Assembly (NCBI RefSeq): GCF_003752175.1
Contig: NZ_RJVF01000009.1
Location: 868,001-932,000, forward strand
Source of the DNA: Comamonas sp. BIGb0124
GTDB taxonomy: Bacteria > Pseudomonadota > Gammaproteobacteria > Burkholderiales > Burkholderiaceae_C
Reading direction: 5' to 3'
DNA: 64,000 bases
Of this stretch, positions 34,280-44,990 are shown piece by piece (position 1 is the first letter of the stretch; every line of letters begins with the position of its first letter). Below the pieces are notes generated by a model. That model saw nothing but the letters and a program-made list of their open reading frames with translations. It did no database searches and was not told the origin of the DNA. Made by a program: the position numbers and the translations under genes.

Positions 34280-34624
34280 GTTTCAGTTTCTTTCAAGACG
34301 GGCGCCAAACCAGCGGGCACCAAAAAGGTAGCGGTACGCTATCCTCGGCGGTGCACTGCGACGAGGCAGAGCATAAAAGTTGACCTGGGGCAGCGCACGG
34401 AGAGAGTCAGGCGGGCGGCCGGATCGGAACCCAACCGGTCGACAACCCCACTTCAGTGCCAGGACAACCTCGCGAAAGGCATAATTTTACCCGAAACCAC
34501 GCCCGCCGTCAGGCCCGTGGTCAGACACGCCGCGCAAGTGCTTCTGCGCTGGCTGCATGAGGGCGTGCGCGCCGGCCCTCCGCGGGCCTGTACGGGCCGG
34601 GCTCCAAGGCGGGCCAGAAAGCCT
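34280..34624. other. Intergenic region upstream of bcp and downstream of Mth938-like gene
   Basis: 345 bp with no recognisable gene. It contains a short palindrome TAGCG-GTA-CGCTA (34329-34341) about 50 bp before the bcp start and a reverse-strand TATGCT (34375-34370) that could be its -10, without a clear -35. No terminator for the Mth938-like gene is obvious. Confidence 0.35.
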
Positions 34625-35014
34625 TCAGGCCGGATCCACGGCCGCCGGCGCGACGAGAATGGCGCCGATCACATGGCGTGCCTCGCCCGCCAGGATGTTG
34701 TAGGTGCGGCAGGCGGCCGCGCTGTCCATGGTCTCGACCCCGATGCCCGCGGCAATCAGCGGGCGCAGCACGGCCACGGGCGGGAAACGCAGGGTGGGTC
34801 CACTGCCCAGGATGACGAGTTCGGGCTTGATCCGGACGATCTCCTCGAAATGCTGGGGCGTCAGGTCCGCCACCGTGCGGCAGTCCCAGGCAAACCGCTC
34901 GCCGTGCGAGCCGAATACCACGCTGTGCTCGATGCGTTCGCCGTTGAGGGCCAGCCAGCCCTCGCCGTAGGCGTTGACGCTTTGCACATCGAATTTGTCG
35001 GGCTGGAGTTTCAT
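34625..35014 (-). CDS. Mth938-like domain protein (DUF498/DUF598)
   Basis: A 129-residue single-domain protein starting MKLQPDKFDVQSVNAYGEGW. VVFGSHGERFAWDCRTVADL, IKPELVILGSGPTLRFPP and GVETMDSAAACRTYNILAGE follow the Mth938/NDUFAF3-like pattern, a fold with unclear bacterial function. The ATG at 35014 is preferred over a longer upstream reading. It is divergent from the aminotransferase gene, a pairing common in Burkholderiales. Confidence 0.87.
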   Translation of the reverse strand: MKLQPDKFDVQSVNAYGEGWLALNGERIEHSVVFGSHGERFAWDCRTVADLTPQHFEEIVRIKPELVILGSGPTLRFPPVAVLRPLIAAGIGVETMDSAAACRTYNILAGEARHVIGAILVAPAAVDPA

Positions 35015-35211
35015 GGGCGCTCGGATGTTGTATCGAAGGCGCGTCCACGCAGGGACACGTGGCCCAAGGCGATGGCACGGGCCGGGATTGTGGTTCAATT
35101 GTAGGTTTTCCGTCGACCGGGCGCTTCGGAGACTGCGCAGCGCCGTGAAAGACAACAAGGCCGGAGCCACAAGAATCGCAGAAAGGGGCGCCCCCGCAGC
35201 GCCTGCCATCC

Positions 35212-36447
35212 ATGAAGACCATCCACAAATCGAGCAAGCTCGCGCATGTCCTCTACGACATCCGCGGTCCCATCATGGACCGCGCAAAGCAGATGGAGGA
35301 CGAGGGCCAGAAGATCATCAAGCTCAACATCGGCAATCTGGCCGTGTTCGGTTTCGATGCGCCCGAGGAAGTACAGCAGGACATGATCCGCAACCTGCCG
35401 AACTCGGCGGGCTACTCCGACAGCAAGGGCATCTTCGCGGCGCGCAAGGCGGTGATGCACTACACGCAGGAGCAAGGCATCGCCGGCGTGACGCTCGAGG
35501 ACATCTATCTGGGCAATGGCGCCTCCGAACTCATCGCGATGGCCACCAACGCGCTGCTCGACGATGGTGACGAACTGCTGCTGCCGGCCCCCGACTATCC
35601 GCTGTGGACGGCCGTGACCAGCCTGTCCGGCGGCACGCCCGTGCACTACATGTGCGACGAGGAAAAAGGCTGGATTCCCGACCTCGACGACATCCGGGCC
35701 AAGATCACGCCCCGCACCAAGGGCATCGTGGTCATCAACCCGAACAACCCCACCGGCGTGCTCTACCCCGACGAAGTGCTGCACGAGATCGTGGCCATCG
35801 CCCGCGAGCACGGCCTGGTCATCCTGGCCGACGAGGTCTACGACAAGGTGCTGTACGACGGCGTCCATCACACCGCGCTGGGCAGCCTGTCGACCGATGT
35901 GCTCACGCTGACCTTCAACTCCCTGTCCAAGAGCTACCGGGCCTGTGGCTACCGGGCCGGCTGGCTGGTGGTTTCGGGCGACAAGGCCAGCGCAGCCGAC
36001 TACATCGAAGGCCTGAACATGCTGGCCAACATGAAGCTGTGCGCCAACGTGCCGGGGCAATGGGCCATCCAGACCGCACTGGGCGGCTACCAGAGCATCA
36101 ACGACCTGGTCTGCGACGGCGGCAGGCTGCGCCGCCAGCGCGATCTGGCCTACGAACTGATCACCGCCATCCCCGGCGTGACCTGCGTCAAGCCCGAGGC
36201 CGCGCTCTACATGTTCCCGCGCCTCGACCCCGAGGTCTATCCGATCAAGGACGACCGGCAGTTCTTCCTGCAACTGCTCGAGGCCACGCGGGTCATGCTG
36301 GTCCAGGGCACGGGCTTCAACTGGCCGCACCCCGACCATTTCCGCATCGTTTTCCTGCCGCACGAGCCCGACCTGCGCGAAGCCATCGGGCGCATTGCGA
36401 AGTTCCTCGAAGGTTACCGGGCCCGCCATCCGCGCAAGCCGGCCTGA
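35212..36447 (+). CDS. alaA: Alanine transaminase AlaA-type aminotransferase
   Basis: A 411-residue class I PLP aminotransferase. The whole length resembles E. coli AlaA: SSKLAHVLYDIRGPIMDRAK, KLNIGNLAVFGFDAPEEV, LGNGASELI, PAPDYPLWTA, INPNNPTGVLYPDEVLHEIV, ADEVYDKVLYD, the PLP-binding SLSKSYRACGYRAGW with Lys240, and QGTGFNWPHPDHFRIVFLP. It makes alanine from pyruvate and glutamate. The Asn-Leu-Ala in IGNLAVF replaces the usual Asn-Pro-Ala. No Shine-Dalgarno is visible. It leads into hom and thrC, possibly co-transcribed across a 39-base gap. Confidence 0.93.
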   Translation: MKTIHKSSKLAHVLYDIRGPIMDRAKQMEDEGQKIIKLNIGNLAVFGFDAPEEVQQDMIRNLPNSAGYSDSKGIFAARKAVMHYTQEQGIAGVTLEDIYLGNGASELIAMATNALLDDGDELLLPAPDYPLWTAVTSLSGGTPVHYMCDEEKGWIPDLDDIRAKITPRTKGIVVINPNNPTGVLYPDEVLHEIVAIAREHGLVILADEVYDKVLYDGVHHTALGSLSTDVLTLTFNSLSKSYRACGYRAGWLVVSGDKASAADYIEGLNMLANMKLCANVPGQWAIQTALGGYQSINDLVCDGGRLRRQRDLAYELITAIPGVTCVKPEAALYMFPRLDPEVYPIKDDRQFFLQLLEATRVMLVQGTGFNWPHPDHFRIVFLPHEPDLREAIGRIAKFLEGYRARHPRKPA

Positions 36448-36486
36448 GGTCGTTTTTTCCTTGATTTCGTTGAGAGTAGAGTGAGT

Positions 36487-37805
<1,319 letters not shown>

Positions 37806-37809
<4 letters not shown>

Positions 37810-39224
37810 AGTACATCTCCACCCGGGGCGACGCCACGCCGCGCAGTTTCTGCGAAATCCTGCTCGAAGGCCTGGCGCCGGACGGCGGCCTCTACCTGCC
37901 CGAGGCCTACCCGCAGGTCGATGCCGCCACCCTGACCCGCTGGCGCGGACTGGGCTATGCCGAACTGGCCTTCGAGATCCTGTCGCTCTACATCGACGAC
38001 ATTCCCGCCGCCGACCTCCAGGCGCTGGTGCGCAAGACCTATACGGCCGAGGTCTTCGGCACCGAAGCCATCGTGCCGCTGCGCGGGCTCGAGGACGGTC
38101 TGTACCTGGAGGCCCTGTCCAACGGCCCGACGCTGGCCTTCAAGGACATGGCCATGCAACTGCTGGGCAACCTGTTCGAATACGAACTGGGCCGCCGCGG
38201 CGAACAGCTCAACATCCTGGGCGCGACCTCTGGCGACACCGGCAGCGCGGCCGAGTACGCCATGAAGGGCAAGCAGGGCGTCAGGGTGTTCATGACCAGC
38301 CCGCATGGCCGCATGAGCCCCTTCCAGCAGGCCCAGATGTTCAGCCTTCAGGAAGCCAACATCCACAACCTGGCGATCGAAGGCGTTTTCGACGACTGCC
38401 AGGACATCGTCAAGGCCGTCTCCAACGACCTCGATTTCAAGCGGCGCTACAAGATCGGCACCGTCAACAGCATCAACTGGGCCCGCCTGCTGGCACAGGT
38501 GGTCTATTACTTCGCCGGTTACCTGCAGGCCACGCAATCGAACGAGCAGCGCGTGAGCTTCACCGTGCCTTCGGGCAACTTCGGCAATATCTGCGCAGGC
38601 CACGTGGCGCGCATGATGGGACTGCCGATCGCCCATCTGGTGGTCGCGACCAACGAGAACGACGTGCTCGACGAGTTTTTCCGCACCGGCATCTACCGTG
38701 TGCGCGCGGGCGCCGACACCCACGAGACCTCCAGCCCCTCGATGGACATCTCCAAGGCCAGCAACTTCGAGCGGTTCGTGTTCGACTTGCTGGGACGCGA
38801 CGGCGTACGGGTGCAGTCGCTCTTCAAGGAAGCGCTGAGCGCCGACGGCCAGTTCGACATCAGCGGCGAAGCGGTGTTCAGGGATGCCTCTGCGAAGTTC
38901 GGTTTCCAGAGCGGCAAGAGCACCCATGCCGACCGCCTGGCCACCATCCGCGACACCGATGCGCGTTTCGGCGTGACCATCGACACCCACACCGCCGACG
39001 GCCTGAAGGTGGCACGCGAGCGTCGTGAAGGCGACGTGACCATGATCGTGCTGGAGACGGCCTTGCCCATCAAGTTCGCCGCCACGATCGAGGAAGCCCT
39101 GGGCCGTCAGCCCGAGCGGCCGGCGAAGTTCGAAGGCATCGAAGCGCTGCCCAAGCGGGTGACCGTGCTGCCGGCCGATGTGCAGCAGGTCAAGGACTAC
39201 ATCGTGGCGCATGCCCGGGACTGA
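37806..39224 (+). CDS. thrC: Threonine synthase
   Basis: A 472-residue PLP enzyme converting O-phosphohomoserine to threonine. It starts MKYISTRGDATPRSFCEILL; LSNGPTLAFKDMAMQ carries the PLP lysine (Lys113), and ILGATSGDTGSAAEYAMKGK binds phosphate. Length and N-terminal YISTRG motif place it in the longer, proteobacterial/fungal class. It follows hom in an ATGA overlap; the intervening homoserine kinase, thrB, is not here but about 19 kb away. Confidence 0.97.
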
Positions 39225-39245
39225 CGAAGAAAGCGCAAGCACGCC

Positions 39246-39788
39246 ATGAAGGTGCTGGGCATCGCCGGGTACTCCGGTGCAGGCAAGACCACGCTGCTGG
39301 AGCGGCTGATACCGGCCCTGCGTGCCCAGGGGCAGCGGGTCTCGGTGGTCAAGCATGCGCACCATGCCTTCGAGGTCGACCGGCCGGGCAAGGACAGCTG
39401 GCGCCATCGCAAGGCGGGGGCTCTCGAGGTCCTGGTGGCATCCGACACCCGCTTGGCCCTGATGCGTGAATACGAGCAGCCGCACGAGCCCGATTGCCGT
39501 GCGCTCGTCGAGCGGCTCGACCGCAGCGTCGACTGGGTGCTGGTCGAGGGCTTCAAGCATGGCGATTTGCCCAAGCTGGAGGTCTGGCGGCCGGAGGTCG
39601 GCAAACCGGTGCGTTATCTCGAGGATGCCGCCGTGTGCGCCGTCGCCGTGCCCGCCGGCGCCGAATTGCCACAATGGCCGCATGCGGGTGTGCACCGTCT
39701 CGATCTGGACCGGGTCGACGACATCGCCCTCTGGCTGCTGCAGCAGGGCCGTTCGGGCGCCATTGCCGACTGGGTGCCCGGCCTTTGA
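39246..39788 (+). CDS. mobB: Molybdopterin-guanine dinucleotide biosynthesis adaptor MobB
   Basis: A 180-residue GTP-binding protein: P-loop GYSGAGKTTLLERLIPALR at the N-terminus, then VVKHAHHAFEVDRPGKDSWR, the MobB signature, and DWVLVEGFKHGDLPKLEVWR. It assists MobA in attaching GMP to molybdopterin. It precedes moeA by 22 bases and follows thrC closely; the threonine and cofactor genes may share a transcript. Confidence 0.94.
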   Translation: MKVLGIAGYSGAGKTTLLERLIPALRAQGQRVSVVKHAHHAFEVDRPGKDSWRHRKAGALEVLVASDTRLALMREYEQPHEPDCRALVERLDRSVDWVLVEGFKHGDLPKLEVWRPEVGKPVRYLEDAAVCAVAVPAGAELPQWPHAGVHRLDLDRVDDIALWLLQQGRSGAIADWVPGL

Positions 39789-39810
39789 CAGAGAGTGAGT
39801 TGCCCCTTCC

Positions 39811-41124
39811 ATGAACACACCCGATACCGCACGCACGGCCCCGTCGCCGGCGCCTCCCCGCAAGCCGCTCATGCCGCTGGACGAGGCGCTCTCCAATCTG
39901 CTCGACAGAGCCGCTGCGGCCACGCCGCTGGCTTGCGAAACCGTGGCGACCTGGGATGCCGACGGCCGTGTGCTGGCACAGGACTTGATCGCCGAGCTCG
40001 AAGTGCCGGGTTTCGACAACAGCGCGATGGACGGATACGCGGTGCGCCTGTCCGATCTGCTCCACGCAGGAGCCGAGGCCTCGTTCGAGGTCTCGCAGCG
40101 CGTGGCGGCAGGTGCAGCCGGCGATGCGCCGCTGGCGTCTGGAACGGTCGCCAGAATCTTCACCGGTGCGCCGGTGCCGCCCGGAGCGGATGCCGTGGTG
40201 ATCCAGGAGGACAGCGTCGTCGATGCCGACGGGCGCGTGCGTTTCACGGCCGAGCCGCGGGCCGGCCAGAACATCCGGCGTGCGGGCGAAGACGTGGCCC
40301 GTGGACAGGCGGTGCTGGAGGCCGGTCAACGGCTGTCGGCCGCTCATCTGGGGTTGGCTGCCAGCATCGGGGCGGCCCGCCTGACCGTCTGCCGCAAGCC
40401 CCGCGTGGCCCTGCTGTCCACGGGCGACGAGCTGGCCATGCCCGGTGAAGTGGCGCCGGCCGACCTGCCGCGCGGCGGCGTCTTCAACTCCAACCGGTTT
40501 TTCCTGCGCGCCTTGCTGCAGCGGCTGGGCTGCGAGGTCACCGACCTGGGCATCGTGCCCGATCGACTCGAGGCCACACGGCAGACCCTGGCGAAGGCCG
40601 CCCGCGACCACGATGTGATCGTGACCAGCGGCGGGGTTTCGGTGGGCGAGGAAGACCACGTCAAGCCGGCCGTGCAGGCGTTGGGCAGCCTGGAGCTGTG
40701 GCAGGTCGCCATCAAGCCCGGCAAACCCTTTGCCTACGGTCGCGTGCGCCGCGATGCCTCGGCTGCGGGGCTGGACGATGCCGCCCATTTCATCGGCCTT
40801 CCGGGCAATCCGGTGTCGAGTTATGTCACCGGCCTGGTGCTGTTGCGCCCCTTTCTGCTGCGCCTCCAGGGCCGGCGCGACATCGTTGTGCAGGCGCTGC
40901 CGGCGACGGCTCGTTTCACCTGGGATGCGCCCGATCCCAAGCGGCGCGAATTTCTGCGGGTGCGGCTCGATGCGTCGGGCGCGCTGGAGCGGCATGCACA
41001 TCAAGGCTCGGGTGTCCTGACTTCGGTGGCCTGGGCCGATGGTCTGGTCGACAATCCGGCGGGCCAGACCATCGCGCCCGGCGATGTCGTTCGTTTCCTG
41101 CCGTTCTCGGCCTTTCTGGATTGA
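39811..41124 (+). CDS. moeA: Molybdopterin molybdenumtransferase MoeA
   Basis: A 437-residue enzyme that inserts molybdate into adenylylated molybdopterin. FDNSAMDGYAVR in domain 1, RIFTGAPVPPGADAVVIQED in domain 2, the MogA-like domain with ALLSTGDELAMPGE and IVTSGGVSVGEEDHVKPAVQ, then KPGKPFAYG and FIGLPGNPVSSYVTGLVLLR, are all intact. It lies between mobB and moaD. Confidence 0.96.
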   Translation: MNTPDTARTAPSPAPPRKPLMPLDEALSNLLDRAAAATPLACETVATWDADGRVLAQDLIAELEVPGFDNSAMDGYAVRLSDLLHAGAEASFEVSQRVAAGAAGDAPLASGTVARIFTGAPVPPGADAVVIQEDSVVDADGRVRFTAEPRAGQNIRRAGEDVARGQAVLEAGQRLSAAHLGLAASIGAARLTVCRKPRVALLSTGDELAMPGEVAPADLPRGGVFNSNRFFLRALLQRLGCEVTDLGIVPDRLEATRQTLAKAARDHDVIVTSGGVSVGEEDHVKPAVQALGSLELWQVAIKPGKPFAYGRVRRDASAAGLDDAAHFIGLPGNPVSSYVTGLVLLRPFLLRLQGRRDIVVQALPATARFTWDAPDPKRREFLRVRLDASGALERHAHQGSGVLTSVAWADGLVDNPAGQTIAPGDVVRFLPFSAFLD

Positions 41125-41142
41125 CCACGACGAGATGACACC

Positions 41143-41403
41143 ATGGCGAACATGACCTTGCAACTCCGATTCTTCGCGTCGATCCGCGAGGCCCTGGGCC
41201 ACGGCGAAGAGACGCTTCAAACCCAGGCCCGCACCGTGGCCGAGGTGCGTGACGAGCTGCTGGCGCGTGGCGGCGCCTATGCCCAGACGCTGTCGCGCGG
41301 GCGTGCGGTTCGCCTGGCGCTGGATCAGACCCTGTGCGACGAGTCGGCCCCTCTGCGCGACGGCGCCGAGCTGGCGTTTTTCCCGCCCGTGACGGGCGGT
41401 TGA
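41143..41403 (+). CDS. moaD: Molybdopterin synthase sulfur-carrier subunit MoaD
   Basis: An 86-residue ubiquitin-fold protein ending in the required Gly-Gly (FFPPVTGG), which carries thiocarboxylate sulfur. LRFFASIREALG and LRDGAELAFFPPVTGG are standard. The ATG at 41143 is used; one at 41152 (MTLQLRFF) is an alternative. Its partner moaE lies 1.2 kb on, beyond a gene in the opposite direction. Confidence 0.94.
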   Translation: MANMTLQLRFFASIREALGHGEETLQTQARTVAEVRDELLARGGAYAQTLSRGRAVRLALDQTLCDESAPLRDGAELAFFPPVTGG

Positions 41404-41404
41404 T

Positions 41405-41425
41405 CCCCGGATTGCGGGGGCTTTT
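41405..41425 (+). terminator. Weak possible terminator after moaD
   Basis: A short CCCC/GGGG stem is followed by CTTTT. The stem is only four or five pairs, so the call is tentative. Confidence 0.3.
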
Positions 41426-41485
41426 CCCGCACTCCCTGCCTCGGCGTCCGCACTTGCCGGCGGCCAGGCCCGGCCCCGCCGTCCC

Positions 41486-41509
41486 GAGGTCCTGAGGTCC
41501 TGAGGTCCC
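41486..41509. repeat. Three tandem copies of an octamer
   Basis: GAGGTCCT, GAGGTCCT, GAGGTCCC in direct succession, nine bases from the stop codon of the asparaginase gene in the moaD-asparaginase gap. Probably a slippage-prone simple repeat. Confidence 0.85.
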
Positions 41510-41518
41510 GGTGGCCGA

Positions 41519-42508
41519 TCAGGCGCCGAAATGCGCCCGGATCTGCGCCAGGGGCTCGTTCCTCGCCAAGGCCAGTGCCAGCACCCAGCGGGCCTTGGAC
41601 GGGCTGTGAATGCCCGAGGCGATGCCCTCGGCCTTGGGGGTGACGTAACCGTTGTGGGTGCGCGAAGACCGCACCACCGGAAACCCACGGGCATCGAGCT
41701 CCTGCACCCGCTGCTTGAGGGATTCGGTCAGCGTGCCGTTGCCCGACCCCGCGATCACCACGCCCCGGGCGCCGCCGGCCACGGCCGCGTCCAGCAGCTC
41801 GGGCCCCTGATCCTGGTGGGCATACAGCACGTCGACGCGTGGCAGCCTGTCGAGTCCGGCGATGTCGAAGGACGGGCGGCCGGTCGGCAGCGCGGGCTCG
41901 AAATAGAAGTGGGGCTTGCCTGCCACCATCAAGCCCAGGTAACCCTGCTCGTCGGCCCCGAAGGTGTCGAGGCTGGTGGCGTGTGTCTTCAGCGTGTAGT
42001 AAGCCGAGCCGATGCGGTCGTTGAGCGCAACGAGCGTGCCACGCCCTGCGGACTGCGCGCTGGCCGCCAGCGTGACGGCGTTGAGCAGGTTCATGGGGCC
42101 GTCGGCGCTGATGGCGGTGGCCGGCCGCATCGCACCGACAAAAACCACGGGTTTCGTGCTGCGCACGGTCAGGTCGATGAAGAAGGCGGATTCGGCCAGC
42201 ATGTCGGTGCCGTGCGTGACGACCACGCCGTGCACCTGCGGATCGGCCAGCGTGGCGGTGATCCGGCGGCTGAGCGTCAACAGCACTTGCTGATCCACGT
42301 CCGAACTGGCGACGTTGGCCACCTGATGCCCGCTGACCTGGGCGACCTGGGTGATTTCCGGAACCGCGGCGATCAGGTCGGCCACGCCGATGGCGCCGGG
42401 CAGGTAGTCCGTGGTGTCGGTGTTGCTGTCCGAACTGCCGGCAATGGTGCCGCCGGTGGCAAGGATGACGACGTGGGGCAGTGCTGAGGCAGCGGTAGGA
42501 GCGGGCAT
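41519..42508 (-). CDS. Asparaginase
   Basis: A 329-residue L-asparaginase. VVILATGGTIAGSSDSNTDT gives the first catalytic threonine, and GVVVTHGTDMLAESAFFIDL the second motif with Thr-Asp and downstream Lys-type residues; MRPATAISADGPMNLLNAV and SSRTHNGYVTP follow. The ATG at 42508 lies directly before the conserved start; an upstream ATG at 42559 would add 17 residues, with its purine-rich site too close. No signal peptide is seen with the chosen start, so it may be cytoplasmic, though the motifs resemble type II enzymes. It splits moaD from moaE and is oriented against them. Confidence 0.92.
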   Translation of the reverse strand: MPAPTAASALPHVVILATGGTIAGSSDSNTDTTDYLPGAIGVADLIAAVPEITQVAQVSGHQVANVASSDVDQQVLLTLSRRITATLADPQVHGVVVTHGTDMLAESAFFIDLTVRSTKPVVFVGAMRPATAISADGPMNLLNAVTLAASAQSAGRGTLVALNDRIGSAYYTLKTHATSLDTFGADEQGYLGLMVAGKPHFYFEPALPTGRPSFDIAGLDRLPRVDVLYAHQDQGPELLDAAVAGGARGVVIAGSGNGTLTESLKQRVQELDARGFPVVRSSRTHNGYVTPKAEGIASGIHSPSKARWVLALALARNEPLAQIRAHFGA

Positions 42509-42619
42509 GACGGTCTGGGCGATCTGGAAGGGGCGTCGGCGACGCGGACAGGTGCTCATTCTCCATGGTGCACGGGCCGGCTGCGGTTCATCGGTCTGCC
42601 GCAGTGCCAAAATCGGTGT

Positions 42620-43129
42620 ATGAACGCTTCCCGCACAGACCGCCCCGCCGACCCCTCCCTGGCTCCCCGCATCGTTGTCCGCATCGACATCCAGCAGCGG
42701 GATTTCGACCTGGGCGAGGAGGTGCGGAGCCTTCGGGCCGGAGATGGCGGCGTGGGGGCTGTCGTCAGTTTTGTCGGGACCGTGCGCGACCGCAGCGAAG
42801 GCAGCGACATCCGCAGCATGGAACTGGAGCACTATCCCGGCATGACCGAGTCGCTGATCGCCGGCCGGGTGGACGAGGCCCGGCAACGCTTCGGGATCCG
42901 CGCGGCTCGGGTGATCCATCGGGTGGGGTTGCTCCAGCCTCAGGAGCAGATCGTGCTGGTTGCCGTCACGGCAGAACACCGCGGTGCGGCTTTCGATGCC
43001 TGCGAATTCATCATGGACTACCTCAAGACCGAAGCCCCGTTCTGGAAGAAGGAGTCCACACCCGAAGGCGAGCGCTGGGTCGATGCCCGGGAGAGCGACG
43101 ACAGGGCCGTGCGCAAGTGGCAGGCGTGA
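42620..43129 (+). CDS. moaE: Molybdopterin synthase catalytic subunit MoaE
   Basis: A 169-residue enzyme that, with MoaD, converts cyclic pyranopterin monophosphate to molybdopterin. The N-terminus is about 15 residues longer than usual. VGAVVSFVGTVRDRSEGSDI, LEHYPGMTE, RVIHRVGLLQPQEQIVLVAV and the catalytic FWKKE lysines are present. It is divergent from the asparaginase gene and so must have its own promoter. Confidence 0.95.
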   Translation: MNASRTDRPADPSLAPRIVVRIDIQQRDFDLGEEVRSLRAGDGGVGAVVSFVGTVRDRSEGSDIRSMELEHYPGMTESLIAGRVDEARQRFGIRAARVIHRVGLLQPQEQIVLVAVTAEHRGAAFDACEFIMDYLKTEAPFWKKESTPEGERWVDARESDDRAVRKWQA

Positions 43130-43144
43130 TTCGGGCCGGCGCGA

Positions 43145-44062
43145 TCAGCTGCGGGGGGCGGGAACGGACTGCAGCCTGAGCATCAGCAGGCCCGATCCGG
43201 TGATCAGCGCGATCCCCAGCCAGGCCAGAGGGTTGGGAACATCGTCCCACAGCAGCCAGCCGATGATCAGGGCGAACAGCAGGGTGCTGTAGCGGAACGG
43301 TGCGATGACCGACAGTTCGCCCGTGCGCAGGCTGGTGATGATGAGTTGATAGGCTGCCGCCATCAGCAGCGACGAGGCCACCAGCATGGCGACCTGGCCG
43401 CCGTTGGGCGCCAGCCATCCCTGCTGCAGGCTGAACAGGCCGCCGACGAGCGCAATGCCCAGGGCCGACGACAGGCTGATCAGCACCGAGGGAATCCGCC
43501 GCGGCAACTGGCGTGTGATGAGATCGCGCATGGCATGAAAAACCACACCGGTCAGGCACAGCAGCGCAAAGGCATTAAAACCGTCGATTCGCGGCTGGAT
43601 GACCAGCAGCACCCCCAGGAAACCCAGGCCGGCCACCAGCGAACGCACCAGGCCGACACGCTCGCCCAGGAACAGGGCGGCCAGCACCACCAGCATCAGC
43701 GGCAGCGACATGCCGATCGCCGATGCGTTCGCAATGGGCAGATTGACCAGCGCGGTCAGGTACATGAACGTGCCGGCCGCATCGCACAGGGCGCGCAGCA
43801 CCACCCACCGGCTGCCCAGCATCGACCAGCGCACGGCAGGGGTGTCTCCGTGCGCGATCCAGGGGCGGGTCGCGGCCAGCAGCACCACCATGACGAGCAG
43901 GCTGCGCAGCACGAGGATCTGCGCCACCGGCAGCGCGGTGCCGAGGTACTTGACCAGGGTGTCGTTGCAGATGAAACACGCCATGGCTGCCACCATGAAC
44001 ACGATGGCGCGCCCATTGGCCGTAGCGGGCCAGGCGGCAGACAAGGGGGTGACGGAAGACAT
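43145..44062 (-). CDS. EamA/DMT-family transporter
   Basis: A 305-residue protein with ten predicted helices in two EamA repeats. The chosen ATG at 44062 starts MSSVTPLSAAWPATANGRAI. ALVNLPIANASAIGMSLPLM, LFLGERVGLVRSLVAGLGFL and the second-repeat APFRYSTLLFALIIGWLLWD are characteristic of the drug/metabolite (RhaT-like) exporters. Substrate unknown. It converges on moaE with a 15-base gap. Confidence 0.9.
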   Translation of the reverse strand: MSSVTPLSAAWPATANGRAIVFMVAAMACFICNDTLVKYLGTALPVAQILVLRSLLVMVVLLAATRPWIAHGDTPAVRWSMLGSRWVVLRALCDAAGTFMYLTALVNLPIANASAIGMSLPLMLVVLAALFLGERVGLVRSLVAGLGFLGVLLVIQPRIDGFNAFALLCLTGVVFHAMRDLITRQLPRRIPSVLISLSSALGIALVGGLFSLQQGWLAPNGGQVAMLVASSLLMAAAYQLIITSLRTGELSVIAPFRYSTLLFALIIGWLLWDDVPNPLAWLGIALITGSGLLMLRLQSVPAPRS

Positions 44063-44325
44063 GCGGGCGCTATTGGACCACGTCCCGGCACCGGTCGCCA
44101 TCCGGTCCTCCCCCGTTTCGCCGCAATTTGGTGCAGTGCTTTCCGGCTGGCCGGCAGGTGCGCCCTAGAATGAGGCTGGCGCCGACCGGCCTGCGGCAGG
44201 CTGTCCGCGCTTTGTCACCCCGGCCAAGGCCGTCGCAATGCCGTGTTGCAAACGGTTGAACTTCTGGCGGTCTGCTGCAGTCTGATCGGGTGACTGTATG
44301 TAAAGCACAACACCAGGAGCTATCG

Positions 44326-44823
44326 ATGCGACCCTCCACTCTGCTCATGCGGCGTCCGCCGCACCTGTCGACCTTGCTGGTCGTCTGCATGTCTGCCGCG
44401 ACGCTGACGCTGGCCGGTTGCGCCTCCAGCCTGACCGGCGACACCTATTCCCGCTCCGAAGCACGCACCGTCCAGAGCGTGCAGACCGGGGTGATCACCG
44501 AGTTGCGCCCGGTGCGCATCGAGGGCACCAAAAGCAACATCGGAACATTGGGCGGCGCGGCCATCGGCGGCGTGGCCGGCAGCGGCATCGGCGGTGGCCG
44601 AGGCGCTGCGGTGGCAGCCATCATCGGTGCCCTCGGCGGCGGCCTGCTGGGTTCGGCCACCGAAGAAGGCCTGACCCGCACCCAGGGTGTGGAGATCACC
44701 ATCCTCGATTCGCACGGCAATACGCGCGCCTACGTGCAGCAGGTCAACGAAGGCGAGACCTTCCGGGTCGGCGATCGTGTGCGTGTTCTCACGGTCAACG
44801 GCACCAGCCGGGTGGCGCACTGA
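44326..44823 (+). CDS. Glycine-zipper outer-membrane lipoprotein, SlyB/Pcp-like
   Basis: A 165-residue lipoprotein: signal peptide with lipobox LAGC (around residues 29-32), then a glycine-zipper region (GTLGGAAIGGVAGSGIGGGR and AAIIGALGGGLLGSATEEGL) of the 2TM/Rick_17kDa type, then a short beta domain (VEITILDSHGNTRAYVQQ). CAGGAG precedes the ATG at good distance. SlyB-like proteins sit in the outer membrane and respond to envelope stress. Own terminator follows. Confidence 0.9.
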   Translation: MRPSTLLMRRPPHLSTLLVVCMSAATLTLAGCASSLTGDTYSRSEARTVQSVQTGVITELRPVRIEGTKSNIGTLGGAAIGGVAGSGIGGGRGAAVAAIIGALGGGLLGSATEEGLTRTQGVEITILDSHGNTRAYVQQVNEGETFRVGDRVRVLTVNGTSRVAH

Positions 44824-44883
44824 GACCGGGGTGCAGGCCGGTCCGAGCCGGCCTGCACCCGCCTTCGCCCCGGCTACGACCCA

Positions 44884-44918
44884 AAAAAAGCCCTGGCCTT
44901 GCGGCTCAGGGCTTTTTT
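44884..44918. terminator. Bidirectional terminator between lipoprotein and membrane-protein genes
   Basis: AAAAAAGCCCTG / CAGGGCTTTTTT stem with an 11-base loop and A/T runs on both sides, between convergent genes. Confidence 0.9.
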
Positions 44919-44990
44919 GTGTCCGGCGACCGGGCGGCACTGGGGGGGCCGCCGGGCCCAGTGAGCCCGAGCCAGAGCCCGATGGGGGCG

